Shown one piece after another: positions 45,391-54,240 of a DNA stretch of 64,000 nucleotides. Numbering within the stretch: the stretch's first letter is position 1; every line of letters starts with the position of its first letter. A program made the translations under genes and the position numbers. Origin of the DNA: Clostridia bacterium (lineage in GTDB: Bacteria; Bacillota; Clostridia; Lachnospirales; Lachnospiraceae); contig CAJTAK010000022.1 of the NCBI GenBank assembly GCA_910574255.1, positions 1 to 64,000 of the forward strand. Direction: 5' to 3'. A model generated the notes under the pieces. The model saw only the letters and a program-made list of their open reading frames with translations, did no database searches and was not told the DNA's origin.

Positions 45391-45945
45391 TTATAATCTC
45401 CCTTCTTTCACCAGCGGAATCAGTCTCTTGCCAAGTATTGCCCCCACAATGCACAAAAAGATATCGCCGGGCACCGCAAGGAGAAAGCAATACAAAAATA
45501 AGGGCCATATTCCGATAGGACTGTTCAAGTAAAAATTACTGATTAAATAATAATATACCATGCCAAAAAGATATACGATTCCAAGACCTGCAAAATCAGC
45601 TCCCAGCAACAGTTTGCAGCCGGGCCTGTTTGATCGGTTGGCAATGGTTCCTGTGACAAAGGCTCCTACTGCAAATCCGATAATATAGCCAAAACTGGGC
45701 TGAAAGATGTATCCAACTCCTCCCCCCTGGGCAAAAACCGGAACTCCTGCCAGGCCAAGCGCTATGTAAATGCATACGGCAAATCCGCCTCTTTTTCCTC
45801 CAAGCAGCAGACCGGCTAGCATGGTAAATAAAAACTGCAGGGTAAAGGGGACCACTGGGATGGGGATTTTGATAAAGGCCCCTACGGAAATGAGTGCTAC
45901 GAACATAGCACTTAGAATCATGTTTTTTGTCTTTTGGTTTCTCAA
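45391..45945 (-). CDS. bioY: Biotin ECF transporter S component
   Basis: This 184-residue membrane protein has six hydrophobic segments and BioY signatures: MFVALISVGAFIKIPIPVVP, GKRGGFAVCIYIALGLAGVP and GYIIGFAVGAFVTG. It imports biotin with the shared ECF module or alone. The start is TTG at 45945, 8 bases after AGGAGG. It is first in the operon, behind a BirA-like operator, so uptake and synthesis are controlled together. Confidence 0.92.
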   Translation of the reverse strand: MRNQKTKNMILSAMFVALISVGAFIKIPIPVVPFTLQFLFTMLAGLLLGGKRGGFAVCIYIALGLAGVPVFAQGGGVGYIFQPSFGYIIGFAVGAFVTGTIANRSNRPGCKLLLGADFAGLGIVYLFGMVYYYLISNFYLNSPIGIWPLFLYCFLLAVPGDIFLCIVGAILGKRLIPLVKEGRL

Positions 45946-46039
45946 ATTTTGTCCTCCTCTTAGGAAAATCCGAAAGGAATCCGCTATGCAGCAGCCACTT
46001 TGTTTTCCTTTGTAATCATCACTTTAGTTTCCAGGACAA

Positions 46040-46093
46040 AATATAACACGTCTGCATCTAATAGTCAATCATTTTTATTTGTTGGTTAACTAT
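46040..46093 (-). promoter_or_regulatory. Biotin operon promoter with BirA-like operator
   Basis: On the minus strand TTGACT (46068-46063), 17 bp, then TATATT (46045-46040) form a promoter. ATAGTTAACC (46093-46084) and GATTGACTAT (46070-46061) form an imperfect dyad with a 13-bp spacer overlapping the -35. BirA operators of Gram-positive bacteria follow TTGTTAACC-spacer-GGTTAACAA, so the match is good on one half and weaker on the other. Confidence 0.7.
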
Positions 46094-46095
46094 TT

Positions 46096-46890
46096 TCAAG
46101 AAGCATACAATACAGCTAACAGCCTTAACACAATCTCCGTAGGCAAGAGCCGATTCAAAAGCCCCAACAATTGATTGGAAGCTCCCACAATAACATGAGA
46201 GGGAAGCTTTCTCTTTCCAAGAAGCCTTACTACCTCCTTGGCCACTCTGTCCGGCTCCATTCCCTTTCGCTCAGATGCCTCCATTTTCCCTACCGAACGG
46301 GCAATGCGCCCATGATAAAGCCCATCTCCTGCAAAACACTTTTCCCGATAATCCGTAAACTCCGTTTTCACATCATTGAGCATTACTGTGCAGGTACTCA
46401 CATGAAAAGGCCGCATCTCAATCCCCAATGCATCGGAAAAGGCGTTGAGCCCCGCTTTGCTGACAGAATAAAAGCTCTGAAAAGGTAATGGAAAAATAGC
46501 TCCCAGAGAAGATATAAACAAAATCTTACCCCATCGGGCCGTCCGCATGGAGGGTATCACTGCCTGAGCACACCAGACACTGCCTTTTAAGTTCACCGAC
46601 AATTGCTTTTCAATCTCTTCCTCCGATGAAAACTCCACCGCACCGGAAATGCCCATTCCTGCATTATTAATCAGAACATGAATTTGCTTCTCCCTCTCCA
46701 GGATTCTTTCAAAAGCCTTATCCACGCTCTTCTTGACAGACACGTCACAGGCCACAAAACGAATTCCCATTTTCTTCTCCGGCACCGTTCTGCAAAGGCC
46801 ATACACCCGGTATCCCTCTTTTATAAGCCTGCATGCTATCTCTCGTCCAATTCCCCGGGAAGCTCCTGTTACAACTGCAACCTTTCTCAT
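46096..46890 (-). CDS. Short-chain dehydrogenase/reductase
   Basis: This 264-residue classical SDR has the NAD(P) loop VVTGASRGIGREIA, LINNAGMGISG, the catalytic Ser in ILFISSLG and Tyr/Lys in FYSVSKAGL. Substrate unknown. The ATG overlaps the stop of the ATPase gene upstream (TGATG), so they are co-translated. Its stop abuts the BirA-like operator of the biotin operon. Confidence 0.85.
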   Translation of the reverse strand: MRKVAVVTGASRGIGREIACRLIKEGYRVYGLCRTVPEKKMGIRFVACDVSVKKSVDKAFERILEREKQIHVLINNAGMGISGAVEFSSEEEIEKQLSVNLKGSVWCAQAVIPSMRTARWGKILFISSLGAIFPLPFQSFYSVSKAGLNAFSDALGIEMRPFHVSTCTVMLNDVKTEFTDYREKCFAGDGLYHGRIARSVGKMEASERKGMEPDRVAKEVVRLLGKRKLPSHVIVGASNQLLGLLNRLLPTEIVLRLLAVLYAS

Positions 46891-48194
46891 CACGCCCTCC
46901 CAGCCAGATAATTAATAAACTGCTGAGCCGTCCGGCCGGAAATGCCGCCGTGACTCAGCTCCCACTGATTGGCCTTTGCGCAAAGCTCCTGCTCCGTCAA
47001 GGCAATCTCCGGATACCGCTTTGCCAGCTCCGTCACAATTTGGAAGTATTCTTTCTGTGAGGGCTTAGAATAATTGATGGTTACGCCAAAGCGTGCCACC
47101 AGTGACAGCTTCTCCTGCATGGTGTCTGACCGGTGCATGCCGTTGTCCTGCTCCATGTCACTGCGGTCCCCCCAGGTCTCCCGGATAATATGCCTCCGGT
47201 TGGATGTGGCATAGATCAGCACATTATCCGGCTTTGTCTCCATGCCGCCCTCAATGACAGCCTTCAAAAACTTATACTCAATCTCAAACTCCTCAAAGGA
47301 TAAGTCATCCATATAAATAATAAAGCGATAATTCCGATTCTTAATCCGGGCAATGATAGCGGAAAGATCCTGAAACTGGTGCTTATAAATCTCAATCATC
47401 CTAAGCCCCTGATCGTAATACTCATTTAAAATCGCCTTGATGCTGGTAGATTTTCCCGTTCCGCTGTCCCCAAAGAGAAGTACGTTATTGGCAGGCAGAC
47501 CTTTCACAAATGCCTCCGTATTGTCAATCAGCTTCTGCTTCTGAAGCTCATAGCCCACCAGGTCCTTTAAAAGCACCTGCTCTGTATTGTTAATAGGCAG
47601 AAATTCCACTCCCTCCGGAACGCTCTTAATCCGAAATGCCTTATTAAGACCAAACATTCCCACACCATAAGCCTTATAAAAGTCCGTCACAATTCGGAAA
47701 ATCTCTTCCTCGTCCTTTGCCTGCTCAATCCGGACACTAACCGCCTGCACTTTCTCACTTACATTCTTATTGTACATGCGCTCCTTTTTTCCGATAGCCT
47801 TATAATTGCATACGGTAGAAAAGCAGTCGATGCCAAGTTCTTTCTCTATGGGTCCGAAGTCAAAATCAAAAAGGTCCTTAAAGATCCGGAAATCCCCTTT
47901 TGCAAAGTGATTCACGCTCCCGTCATTGGCTCCCACTTTCTCACTAGTCATACTAAAAGAATTCTCATTGGTCAGCAAAATAAAGGTGAGATAATTGTGC
48001 CAAAGATTTTTATCAAATCCGTACATAGTGGACACATCTAAAAGCGCCTTGATCTGCTCATAGATACGGGTGGTAAGCTCCGCCCCCGTACACTCTTTCT
48101 TATCCCAATCCTCAAAAATACCTGACAGCTTCCGCAGGATACTGTCCTCTCCCAAGTCTCTATATAATACCAGCTTTGCTATTTCCTGATACAT
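46890..48194 (-). CDS. DUF815-family AAA ATPase
   Basis: This 434-residue protein has an N-terminal helical part and an AAA-type ATPase domain from about 215: Walker [14 protein letters not shown], Walker [15 protein letters not shown], sensor [17 protein letters not shown]. This arrangement matches DUF815, an ATPase family of unknown role. ATG 48194 has AGAGGAG upstream. An SDR gene follows with overlapping codons. Confidence 0.85.
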   Translation of the reverse strand: MYQEIAKLVLYRDLGEDSILRKLSGIFEDWDKKECTGAELTTRIYEQIKALLDVSTMYGFDKNLWHNYLTFILLTNENSFSMTSEKVGANDGSVNHFAKGDFRIFKDLFDFDFGPIEKELGIDCFSTVCNYKAIGKKERMYNKNVSEKVQAVSVRIEQAKDEEEIFRIVTDFYKAYGVGMFGLNKAFRIKSVPEGVEFLPINNTEQVLLKDLVGYELQKQKLIDNTEAFVKGLPANNVLLFGDSGTGKSTSIKAILNEYYDQGLRMIEIYKHQFQDLSAIIARIKNRNYRFIIYMDDLSFEEFEIEYKFLKAVIEGGMETKPDNVLIYATSNRRHIIRETWGDRSDMEQDNGMHRSDTMQEKLSLVARFGVTINYSKPSQKEYFQIVTELAKRYPEIALTEQELCAKANQWELSHGGISGRTAQQFINYLAGRA

Positions 48195-48278
48195 CGATAA
48201 CACTCCTCTTCCTTTCGGCTTTTTTCCTATCATACCACGACAAAAAAATCGGAGCAAGCGATCGTAAACACTCTCTTT

Positions 48279-49610
48279 TTACAAAAACGGCACCATATAA
48301 ATCGGCAGACAAAAAATATCTTTATCTTTTCTGACATCCTTTGTATAAATCAAATACCTATTTAATATCCGTGAAGAAAATTTGTTCTGAAACGCATCTA
48401 ATGAGGCATGTGATTTGTAACCGGAGGATTTCACTTCTAATGGACAGATTTTATTTTTCCTTGCCAGCAAAAAATCTATCTCATAATTATGATTTGATGT
48501 TTCCTTTGGAAATGTATAATAGAACAATTCATTTCCTGCCGTTTTCAGCATCTGAGCAACCATATTTTCATATAAATAGCCCAGATCCGTACCCAGTTTA
48601 TGATTTAAAAGTTTTTCATATATTTCATTTTCCGTGAAATCCCTATCCTTAAATGCCAGAGTTGCAAATAACCCCGTATCACACAAAAATAGTTTGTACC
48701 TGCGGGGATCTTTATGAAGAGACATTCCGGCGCCGGGATCATCTGCATGATAGGAAATATACACTGTCATCGAGTCCTGCATATCTGCAAGTATTTCCCT
48801 CACACGTTCCTCTTTCTCTCCTGCTATCACACTGGATACCTGATAACGGGATGCATTTTTGTTCAGTTCAGCAGGAATTGCATCAAACAGCATTCCTGCT
48901 CTCCCTGAAGAATCAATCTTCCTAAAATCATCTTCATATAATTCCAAAATATTTCTTTTTACCTGATCAACAATATTTAAGTTATTTGTCTCTATATAGG
49001 TATCCACTGCCTGGGGCATACCGCCCACAAGCATATACAATCGAAAGTCCCGAAGCAGCCGCCTGTTTATATCGTCCCCAAGAGGCTGCATTTTCTTATA
49101 GGTGTTCAAAAGCAGCGGTAATGTGACCGTATCCCCCAACGCCCATCGAAATTCCTCATAATCCAATGGAAACAATTGCAGCCTTGTTTCCTCACTGGGA
49201 ATCACAATATCCTTTATATTTTTCTTAATTGACAGCAAAGAGCCTGTTTCAATATAATCGTATCGATGGTCCTTTACCAGATGCTTAATCGCCTGCCTTG
49301 CCATTGGCTGCATCTGTACCTCATCAAAAATAATTACAGACTTTCTCTCAACCAGATTTACATGATAAATCATTTGTAAACGCAGGAAAAGATAGTTTAA
49401 ATCCGATAGGTCAGAAAATAATGTATTGACTTCTTTTGAAGCAATGGAAAAATCGATCAGTATATAGCTTTCATATTCGTTTTTTGCAAATTCTTCTACC
49501 AGGGTTGATTTTCCAACCCGCCGTGCGCCTTTAATTAGAAGAGCCGTCTTTCCATCAAATTCTCTTTTCCATTCCAACATTTTATTGTAAAGTTTCCTTT
49601 TAAATATCAT
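48279..49610 (-). CDS. ATPase with DUF4143 (AAA_14) domain
   Basis: This 443-residue protein has Walker A KGARRVGKSTLVEEF at about 27-41, Walker B VIIFDEVQMQP, ETGSLLS, and a C-terminal DUF4143 nuclease-like domain (NHNYEIDFLLARKNKICPLEVKSSGYK) with the E-x-K pattern of PD-(D/E)XK folds. Such AAA_14/DUF4143 genes are widespread and often accessory; proposed defence or toxin roles are not settled. No partner gene lies beside it. The gene is more A+T-rich than its neighbours. Confidence 0.85.
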   Translation of the reverse strand: MIFKRKLYNKMLEWKREFDGKTALLIKGARRVGKSTLVEEFAKNEYESYILIDFSIASKEVNTLFSDLSDLNYLFLRLQMIYHVNLVERKSVIIFDEVQMQPMARQAIKHLVKDHRYDYIETGSLLSIKKNIKDIVIPSEETRLQLFPLDYEEFRWALGDTVTLPLLLNTYKKMQPLGDDINRRLLRDFRLYMLVGGMPQAVDTYIETNNLNIVDQVKRNILELYEDDFRKIDSSGRAGMLFDAIPAELNKNASRYQVSSVIAGEKEERVREILADMQDSMTVYISYHADDPGAGMSLHKDPRRYKLFLCDTGLFATLAFKDRDFTENEIYEKLLNHKLGTDLGYLYENMVAQMLKTAGNELFYYTFPKETSNHNYEIDFLLARKNKICPLEVKSSGYKSHASLDAFQNKFSSRILNRYLIYTKDVRKDKDIFCLPIYMVPFL

Positions 49611-49832
49611 GATAAACTATTTGCTCCTTTCCATGCTAAAAACAAGCATTTGCCGAAAATCCCTTAATTTATTTACTATTATATGCCGAAAATCCCGAAT
49701 TTACAATTATAAAAATACATAAGTTGATTAGTCCTCTTTTTAAATTAACGATATAAATAATAAAACAGCCATTAAGATATCCCAAAACCATCCCCCGTAT
49801 TCTTAAGAAATTCTGAATATTCCCTTTCCCCC

Positions 49833-49878
49833 TTGACATTTCCCTCAACAAGCACTATTGTATTATTAAAGTAATACA
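49833..49878 (+). promoter_or_regulatory. Promoter and operator of the YtrA-type operon
   Basis: TTGACA (49833) and TATTGT (49856) lie 17 bp apart. TGTATTATTAAAGTAATACA (49859-49878) is a dyad with 7-bp arms and a 6-bp spacer overlapping the -10, as expected for autorepression by a GntR/YtrA protein. The resulting leader is about 220 bases. Confidence 0.65.
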
Positions 49879-49924
49879 GTGATACAAATCAATTTCCCTG
49901 CATTACGTACTGCGCCCTCCTGAC

Positions 49925-49978
49925 CGGAGGGGGCGGGGGAGCGGTAAAAGCTGCTATCCATTTTACCCCCCCCCCACC
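49925..49978 (+). repeat. G-run/C-run hairpin with a C10 tract
   Basis: GGGGGCGGGGGAGCGGTAAAA at 49929 can pair with TTTTACCCCCCCCCC ending at 49975, across an 11-base loop. The ten consecutive C residues are prone to slippage. It lies in the leader of the GntR-type gene. Confidence 0.6.
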
Positions 49979-49999
49979 TAGAAAAAAATGGAAGTTTTC

Positions 50000-50073
50000 C
50001 AAAGAACATGGACAGATCAAGGAAACACCTTACAGGTATACCTTTATGTCCAAAAAACATGGACAGATCAAGG
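50000..50073 (+). repeat. Leader repeat B before the GntR-type gene
   Basis: AACATGGACAGATCAAGGAAA occurs at about 50005 and 50056, separated by ACACCTTACAGGTATACC. The order of blocks is that of the repeats at 54241-54375 read on the other strand, with about 75 percent identity. It ends in the ribosome site AAAGGAG of the next gene. Confidence 0.75.
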
Positions 50074-50087
50074 AAAGGAGTGACTAT

Positions 50088-50456
50088 ATGGCATGGATTC
50101 TTGATGATTCCCGTCCTATCTATCTACAGATTGTGGACGTCATCAAAACCAACATCATCGCCGGTGCATACCAACCGGGCGACAAGCTTCCTTCTGTGCG
50201 GGAGTTGGCAATGGAGGCATCCGTGAATCCCAACACCATGCAGAAAGCACTGACGGAACTGGAGCGCAGCGGTCTTGTCTACACACAGAGAACTAGCGGC
50301 AGATTTATCACGGAGGATACGGCAAAAATGACAGAAATCAAAGAACAGCTTGCAAAGGAACAGATTAGGCTTTTCCTCAAAAACATGGAACAACTGGGAT
50401 TTAAAAAGGAAGACATCAAACGGCTTCTGGAACTGGAGTTAAAGGGGGGACAGTAA
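50088..50456 (+). CDS. GntR-family regulator, YtrA type
   Basis: This 122-residue protein has a GntR winged helix (PIYLQIVDVIKTNIIAG, LPSVRELAMEASVNPNTMQK) and only a short helical tail, the mark of the YtrA subfamily. YtrA proteins repress ABC transporter operons that start with their own gene and respond to cell-wall antibiotics. The ATP-binding gene overlaps its stop by one base. ATG 50088 follows AAAGGAG; an in-frame ATG at 50046 is inside the repeat. Confidence 0.9.
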   Translation: MAWILDDSRPIYLQIVDVIKTNIIAGAYQPGDKLPSVRELAMEASVNPNTMQKALTELERSGLVYTQRTSGRFITEDTAKMTEIKEQLAKEQIRLFLKNMEQLGFKKEDIKRLLELELKGGQ

Positions 50457-51154
50457 TGGAACAATTACTAAGCTGCCAGAACCTGACCAAGCGCTATGGC
50501 TATAAGACGGCTTTGGACAGTATTAATTTAACTATTGAGCGGGGACGCATCATCGGGCTTCTCGGTCCCAATGGCAGTGGGAAAACCACATTAATCAAGC
50601 TTATCAACGGACTTCTGGCTCCTACGGATGGCTTGCTTCTTATCAATGGCGCCGTTCCCGGACCGGAGACCAAAAAAGTGGTTTCCTATCTGCCGGAGCG
50701 GACTTACTTTAACAGTTGGATGAAAGTTACGGATATTTTGGACTTTTTCTGTGATTTTTACACCGACTTTGATCGGAATCGGGCTATGGAAATGCTTCAC
50801 CGGCTGAATATTGACGAGAAGGATCGGCTGAGTTCCATGTCCAAAGGTACCAAGGAAAAGGTGCAGCTCATTATGGTTATGAGCCGGGATGCGGATCTCT
50901 ACTGTCTGGATGAGCCCATCGGAGGTGTAGATCCGGCAGCCAGAGACTACATTCTGCAGACCATTATCACCAATTACAACGAGCGGGCGTCCGTACTCAT
51001 TTCCACTCATCTCATTTCTGATATAGAAAATGTGCTGGATGATGTAATCTTTATTCAGAATGGGCACATCCGCCTGACCACATCTGTGGATGAAATCAGA
51101 GAGCAGGAGGGCAAGTCCGTAGACGCACTCTTCCGGGAGGTGTTCAGATGTTAG
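50456..51154 (+). CDS. ABC transporter ATP-binding protein
   Basis: This 232-residue ATPase has Walker A GPNGSGKTTLIK near 36, signature SSMSKGTKEKVQLIM, Walker B LYCLDEPIGGVD and the H-loop STHLI. The signature LSGGQ is replaced by MSKGT as in several YtrB-like ATPases. It is translated together with the regulator and the permease (7-bp overlap). Drug-efflux or cell-wall stress function is likely. Confidence 0.88.
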   Translation: MEQLLSCQNLTKRYGYKTALDSINLTIERGRIIGLLGPNGSGKTTLIKLINGLLAPTDGLLLINGAVPGPETKKVVSYLPERTYFNSWMKVTDILDFFCDFYTDFDRNRAMEMLHRLNIDEKDRLSSMSKGTKEKVQLIMVMSRDADLYCLDEPIGGVDPAARDYILQTIITNYNERASVLISTHLISDIENVLDDVIFIQNGHIRLTTSVDEIREQEGKSVDALFREVFRC

Positions 51155-52014
51155 GAAAATTAATCAAACATGAATTTAAAGCCGTAAACCGGCTGATGCT
51201 TCCCTTGCATTTAGGGTTGATTGCCGTCACCATTATCGGACGCTTTTACGTTCAGTTTGTAATGAACCGGGAGCATGTGAACTATAGTAATTATTCCCTG
51301 CGTATGTGGGAAAATCTTATTGATGTAATGCTTATTTCCGCTTACGTCATTGCACTGATTGCCATTTTCATAATCACCTGGCTGTATCTGGATATTCTAC
51401 GGTTCCGCAAAAATCTCTTTACGGATGAGGGATATCTCATGCACACCCTTCCGGCCTCTGCTGCGGAGCACATCTTTACCAAGCTTATAGTGTCTACCGT
51501 ATGGCAGATTGCGGACGGGCTTCTCATCAGCCTTTCGGTCTTTGCCATGGTGCTGAATAAGAGTATTATTGAAGAGTTCAGCTATTTCTGGAATAGTCTG
51601 TGGTCCTCCTTTCCTCAGATTTTCGGAGTGCCGACCAGTATAGGTATTCCTATGTTCATTCTTACCGCACTGGTGGATACCATTACCGGAACACTGATTA
51701 TCTATATGTGCATTGCCATCGGCCACAGCTTTAACGACCATAAGATACTTGCATCCATTGGAATTTATATGGGCTATAAATTTGTTGCCAATCTGATTTC
51801 CTCCATAGTTGTCGCTTTGACGGGCATCGGCAACTTTGGAAATGTGAATGTAACCAACATTTTCTTTGGAGTGGGAGTCTACAGTTCCGGTTTGAATGAA
51901 GCGGCCTATTTCTGGCTCAATATAGGATTTTCCCTTGTGTTCTCACTGGTATTGGGCATAGGCGCCTTTATCCTGACGAATCATTTTATGACAAAGCAGC
52001 TGAATCTGGAATAG
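51148..52014 (+). CDS. ABC transporter permease
   Basis: This 288-residue protein begins MLGKLIKHEFKAVNRLMLPL and has six hydrophobic segments with a long loop between the second and third (NLFTDEGYLMHTLPASAAEH), the coupling region seen in ABC-2 permeases. It overlaps the ATPase gene and ends the operon before a strong terminator. Substrate unknown. Confidence 0.85.
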   Translation: MLGKLIKHEFKAVNRLMLPLHLGLIAVTIIGRFYVQFVMNREHVNYSNYSLRMWENLIDVMLISAYVIALIAIFIITWLYLDILRFRKNLFTDEGYLMHTLPASAAEHIFTKLIVSTVWQIADGLLISLSVFAMVLNKSIIEEFSYFWNSLWSSFPQIFGVPTSIGIPMFILTALVDTITGTLIIYMCIAIGHSFNDHKILASIGIYMGYKFVANLISSIVVALTGIGNFGNVNVTNIFFGVGVYSSGLNEAAYFWLNIGFSLVFSLVLGIGAFILTNHFMTKQLNLE

Positions 52015-52057
52015 AGTGTTTCTTGGATTAAAAACTGTTGCTTCACAAATAATCAAT

Positions 52058-52116
52058 TATAAAAGGACTGTTTTAAGAATTCCGTGTTCTATCCACACTT
52101 CTTAAAGCAGTCCCTT
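52058..52116 (+). terminator. Terminator of the YtrA-type operon
   Basis: AAAGGACTGTTTTAAGAA pairs with TTCTTAAAGCAGTCC and is followed by CTTTTT. It also faces the convergent lipoprotein gene. Confidence 0.8.
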
Positions 52117-52137
52117 TTTCATTTTTGTCTTGATTCT

Positions 52138-52698
52138 CTACATATCCAAAAGCCTCACTGCTGCGTCCGGCGCATCCTCCGCCGTAGTATAAATATCACA
52201 GCTTCCCTCACTTACCTCCTGCTCAAAAGCGCAGATACGGATTCCCAGAGATCTCGCCGCCGCCAATACGGGCTCCAAAGCTTCCCTGTGATTGGCATGG
52301 ATAGCTATGACATCTACATCTTCTGCCACCAGTTCATTGACAAGCAGCATCTGGTATTCAATGGGATTCACGTCACAGAGTACAAAATTTCCCGTCTCCT
52401 GTCTGGCTTCCAGGGCCTCTTCCTCCGTTACATCCGGAATCTTTACCAAAAGCCTTGCTCCCTGCCCGTCTGCCTTTTCACGAAAACTTTTTATCAAGTT
52501 GCTGTTCTCATTTGCATCTTTACTGGTAAGAATCAGCGCTAATGCAGGTGTGTCCTCTGCAACGCCTTCCGCCCTCTCCGCCCTCATTATAAGTGTCTCC
52601 TCCTGCTCCTTCTGCCTGCCGCAGGCTCCCAAAGCAAGAAAAGCAAGAAATAGAAATAAATTACCCTTTTTCCGCCATATCCGATTCCGCCTCTTCAT
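52138..52698 (-). CDS. Lipoprotein with a single binding-protein-like lobe
   Basis: This 186-residue lipoprotein has a basic start, a hydrophobic stretch and the lipobox LALGAC (Cys near residue 26). The mature part reads like the first lobe of a type I sugar-binding protein (ALILTSKDANENSNLIKSF, then VDVIAIHANHREALEPVLAAA), but the second lobe is missing. Either it is truncated or a specialised small lipoprotein. GGAGG precedes the ATG, directly after leader repeat A. Ligand unknown. Confidence 0.65.
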   Translation of the reverse strand: MKRRNRIWRKKGNLFLFLAFLALGACGRQKEQEETLIMRAERAEGVAEDTPALALILTSKDANENSNLIKSFREKADGQGARLLVKIPDVTEEEALEARQETGNFVLCDVNPIEYQMLLVNELVAEDVDVIAIHANHREALEPVLAAARSLGIRICAFEQEVSEGSCDIYTTAEDAPDAAVRLLDM

Positions 52699-52711
52699 TA
52701 TACCTCCGTTT

Positions 52712-52738
52712 TTAAGTTGCTACGCAACAGTACTAAAG
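52712..52738 (-). repeat. Leader repeat A, copy 2
   Basis: The minus-strand unit CTTTAGTACT plus GTTGCGTAGCAACTTAA differs from copy 1 (21033-21059) by one base. It provides the last codons and TAG stop of the methyltransferase gene and ends before the GGAGG of the lipoprotein gene. Confidence 0.65.
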
Positions 52739-54204
52739 CGAATAGCAAACAGCCAGCTTTCCTCCTTGCCGCCCATAGGCCACTCCTCTAAAAGCTTCAA
52801 ACTCCCATGGTTCATCATCTGCCTGTTTACAAAGGCACGATCATGGCTATATAGGAGCACAAAACCGCCTGGCCTAAGCAGCTCCCCCACCCGGTCAAAA
52901 AACTTTCCATAAAGAAATTCCAAAGTATGTCCATTTAAATTTTTTCCCTTGGCAGGAAAATTGGTCACAATTTCATCAAAAAGATATTCATGGGTAAAAT
53001 CCTGAAAATCCCGGTGGATGTAATGCGCCGTCATTCGGGCAATCTCCGTATTCTCTCTGGCCCCTGCAATGGCCGGTTCATATATGTCAACACCATAAAG
53101 AGTATCTGCATGAACCCGGTAATTGCGTTCCACAAGCATAGTCCCCACACCACAGAAGGGATCCAGAACCCGGGCATTCTCTTTCAGGTAATCAGCTGCA
53201 AGCTCCATACACAGGGCTGCCCTCTCGGGCCTTATAGAAGCTGACACCGCATTTTTCCGATAAGCAAAGCGCCGGTCCGGCAGGGTATACAGCTTAAGCA
53301 ACGGATAAAATCCGCCCTTCTTCGTCTCCACCAGACGAAGTTCCGCCTCATAATTAGAAGTAGAATTTATCAGTCTTCCTCCTGCCAGAATCTCCAGCCT
53401 GGCTGCCAGCTTCTTGGTGAAGCTGCTGCGCTGCTCCAAGGTCATGCGGCCCTTGCACTCAATCCGAAAGTAAAAAGCTCCTTCCCCATGATGCAGTTCC
53501 TTTAATAAACTGAGAAGATTGGAGGATGCAAGCTGTTCTGCCGCCGTATCTGCCTTCAGCTCTCCTGCTATATTCAAACAGAATAAAAGCTCCCGAAAAG
53601 TCCTGATTTTCAGCAAATTCTCCAAATTCCCTCCCAGTACTTTTACTCCTGCCTTTATTAGAACCGTCTGCCCCTCAGTAATATTCTTAAGTGTCACCTG
53701 ACGATAATCCGGATGCGTAATGAGGATTACATCCGAAGGTTCGGAAAAGCCCATAAACTTATGTCCTTTTGCCTTCTCATAGAAAGACAGCAGCGTATTC
53801 AGGGCCCGCAGTTCCTCCTGCTGATGCTTCTGTGTTTCTATGGTTGGTATCTCATCCAGAAGTTCCTTCCTTCGGCTTTTAAGCTCTTTTATACAGCCGG
53901 AACAGTCACAGCCCGCCAGTGCCTCCGGATATGCGCTTTTCACAAAACGCTTTTCTTCCATACGGTAAGCCTTTAAAATAGCCTCTCTGCATTCTTCCGT
54001 TCCCACATTTCCCAACACCAGGGCCGCATTTTTCCGAATTTTCGGATCTGCTTCATCCAGCAGCGATAATAGTACCTTAGGTTCTTCCAAAAACAGCTTC
54101 CTCAGCTCTCGTCTTCCCTCCGGCCTTTTTAATTCCTCTTTGACAGAAATAAGATTTTTGCGAATCTCATGCCCTTGTTTGATATATCCAAATTGTTCCC
54201 TCAA
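52720..54204 (-). CDS. HEAT-repeat/THUMP RNA methyltransferase
   Basis: This 494-residue protein has HEAT-like helices at the N-terminus (about 40-110, PKIRKNAALVLGNVG), a middle part with a THUMP-like fold, and a C-terminal SAM-dependent domain (about 325-480): VLDPFCGVGTMLVE is motif I and DEIVTNFPAKGK replaces the usual N/D-PPY. It resembles TrmN/Trm11-like guanosine methyltransferases, so tRNA or rRNA is the likely target. TTG 54204 is preferred because AAAGGA lies 8 bases upstream; ATGs at 54234 and 54246 lie in the repeat. Its last codons come from leader repeat A. Confidence 0.8.
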   Translation of the reverse strand: MREQFGYIKQGHEIRKNLISVKEELKRPEGRRELRKLFLEEPKVLLSLLDEADPKIRKNAALVLGNVGTEECREAILKAYRMEEKRFVKSAYPEALAGCDCSGCIKELKSRRKELLDEIPTIETQKHQQEELRALNTLLSFYEKAKGHKFMGFSEPSDVILITHPDYRQVTLKNITEGQTVLIKAGVKVLGGNLENLLKIRTFRELLFCLNIAGELKADTAAEQLASSNLLSLLKELHHGEGAFYFRIECKGRMTLEQRSSFTKKLAARLEILAGGRLINSTSNYEAELRLVETKKGGFYPLLKLYTLPDRRFAYRKNAVSASIRPERAALCMELAADYLKENARVLDPFCGVGTMLVERNYRVHADTLYGVDIYEPAIAGARENTEIARMTAHYIHRDFQDFTHEYLFDEIVTNFPAKGKNLNGHTLEFLYGKFFDRVGELLRPGGFVLLYSHDRAFVNRQMMNHGSLKLLEEWPMGGKEESWLFAIRFSTVA

Positions 54205-54240
54205 ATTACTGTTTCCTTTCTTTAATTTGCCCATATTTTT

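Noticed and set aside
48279..49610. Defence-system ATPase
   Set aside because: AAA_14/DUF4143 proteins are common as single genes and no nuclease, toxin or other defence partner is adjacent.
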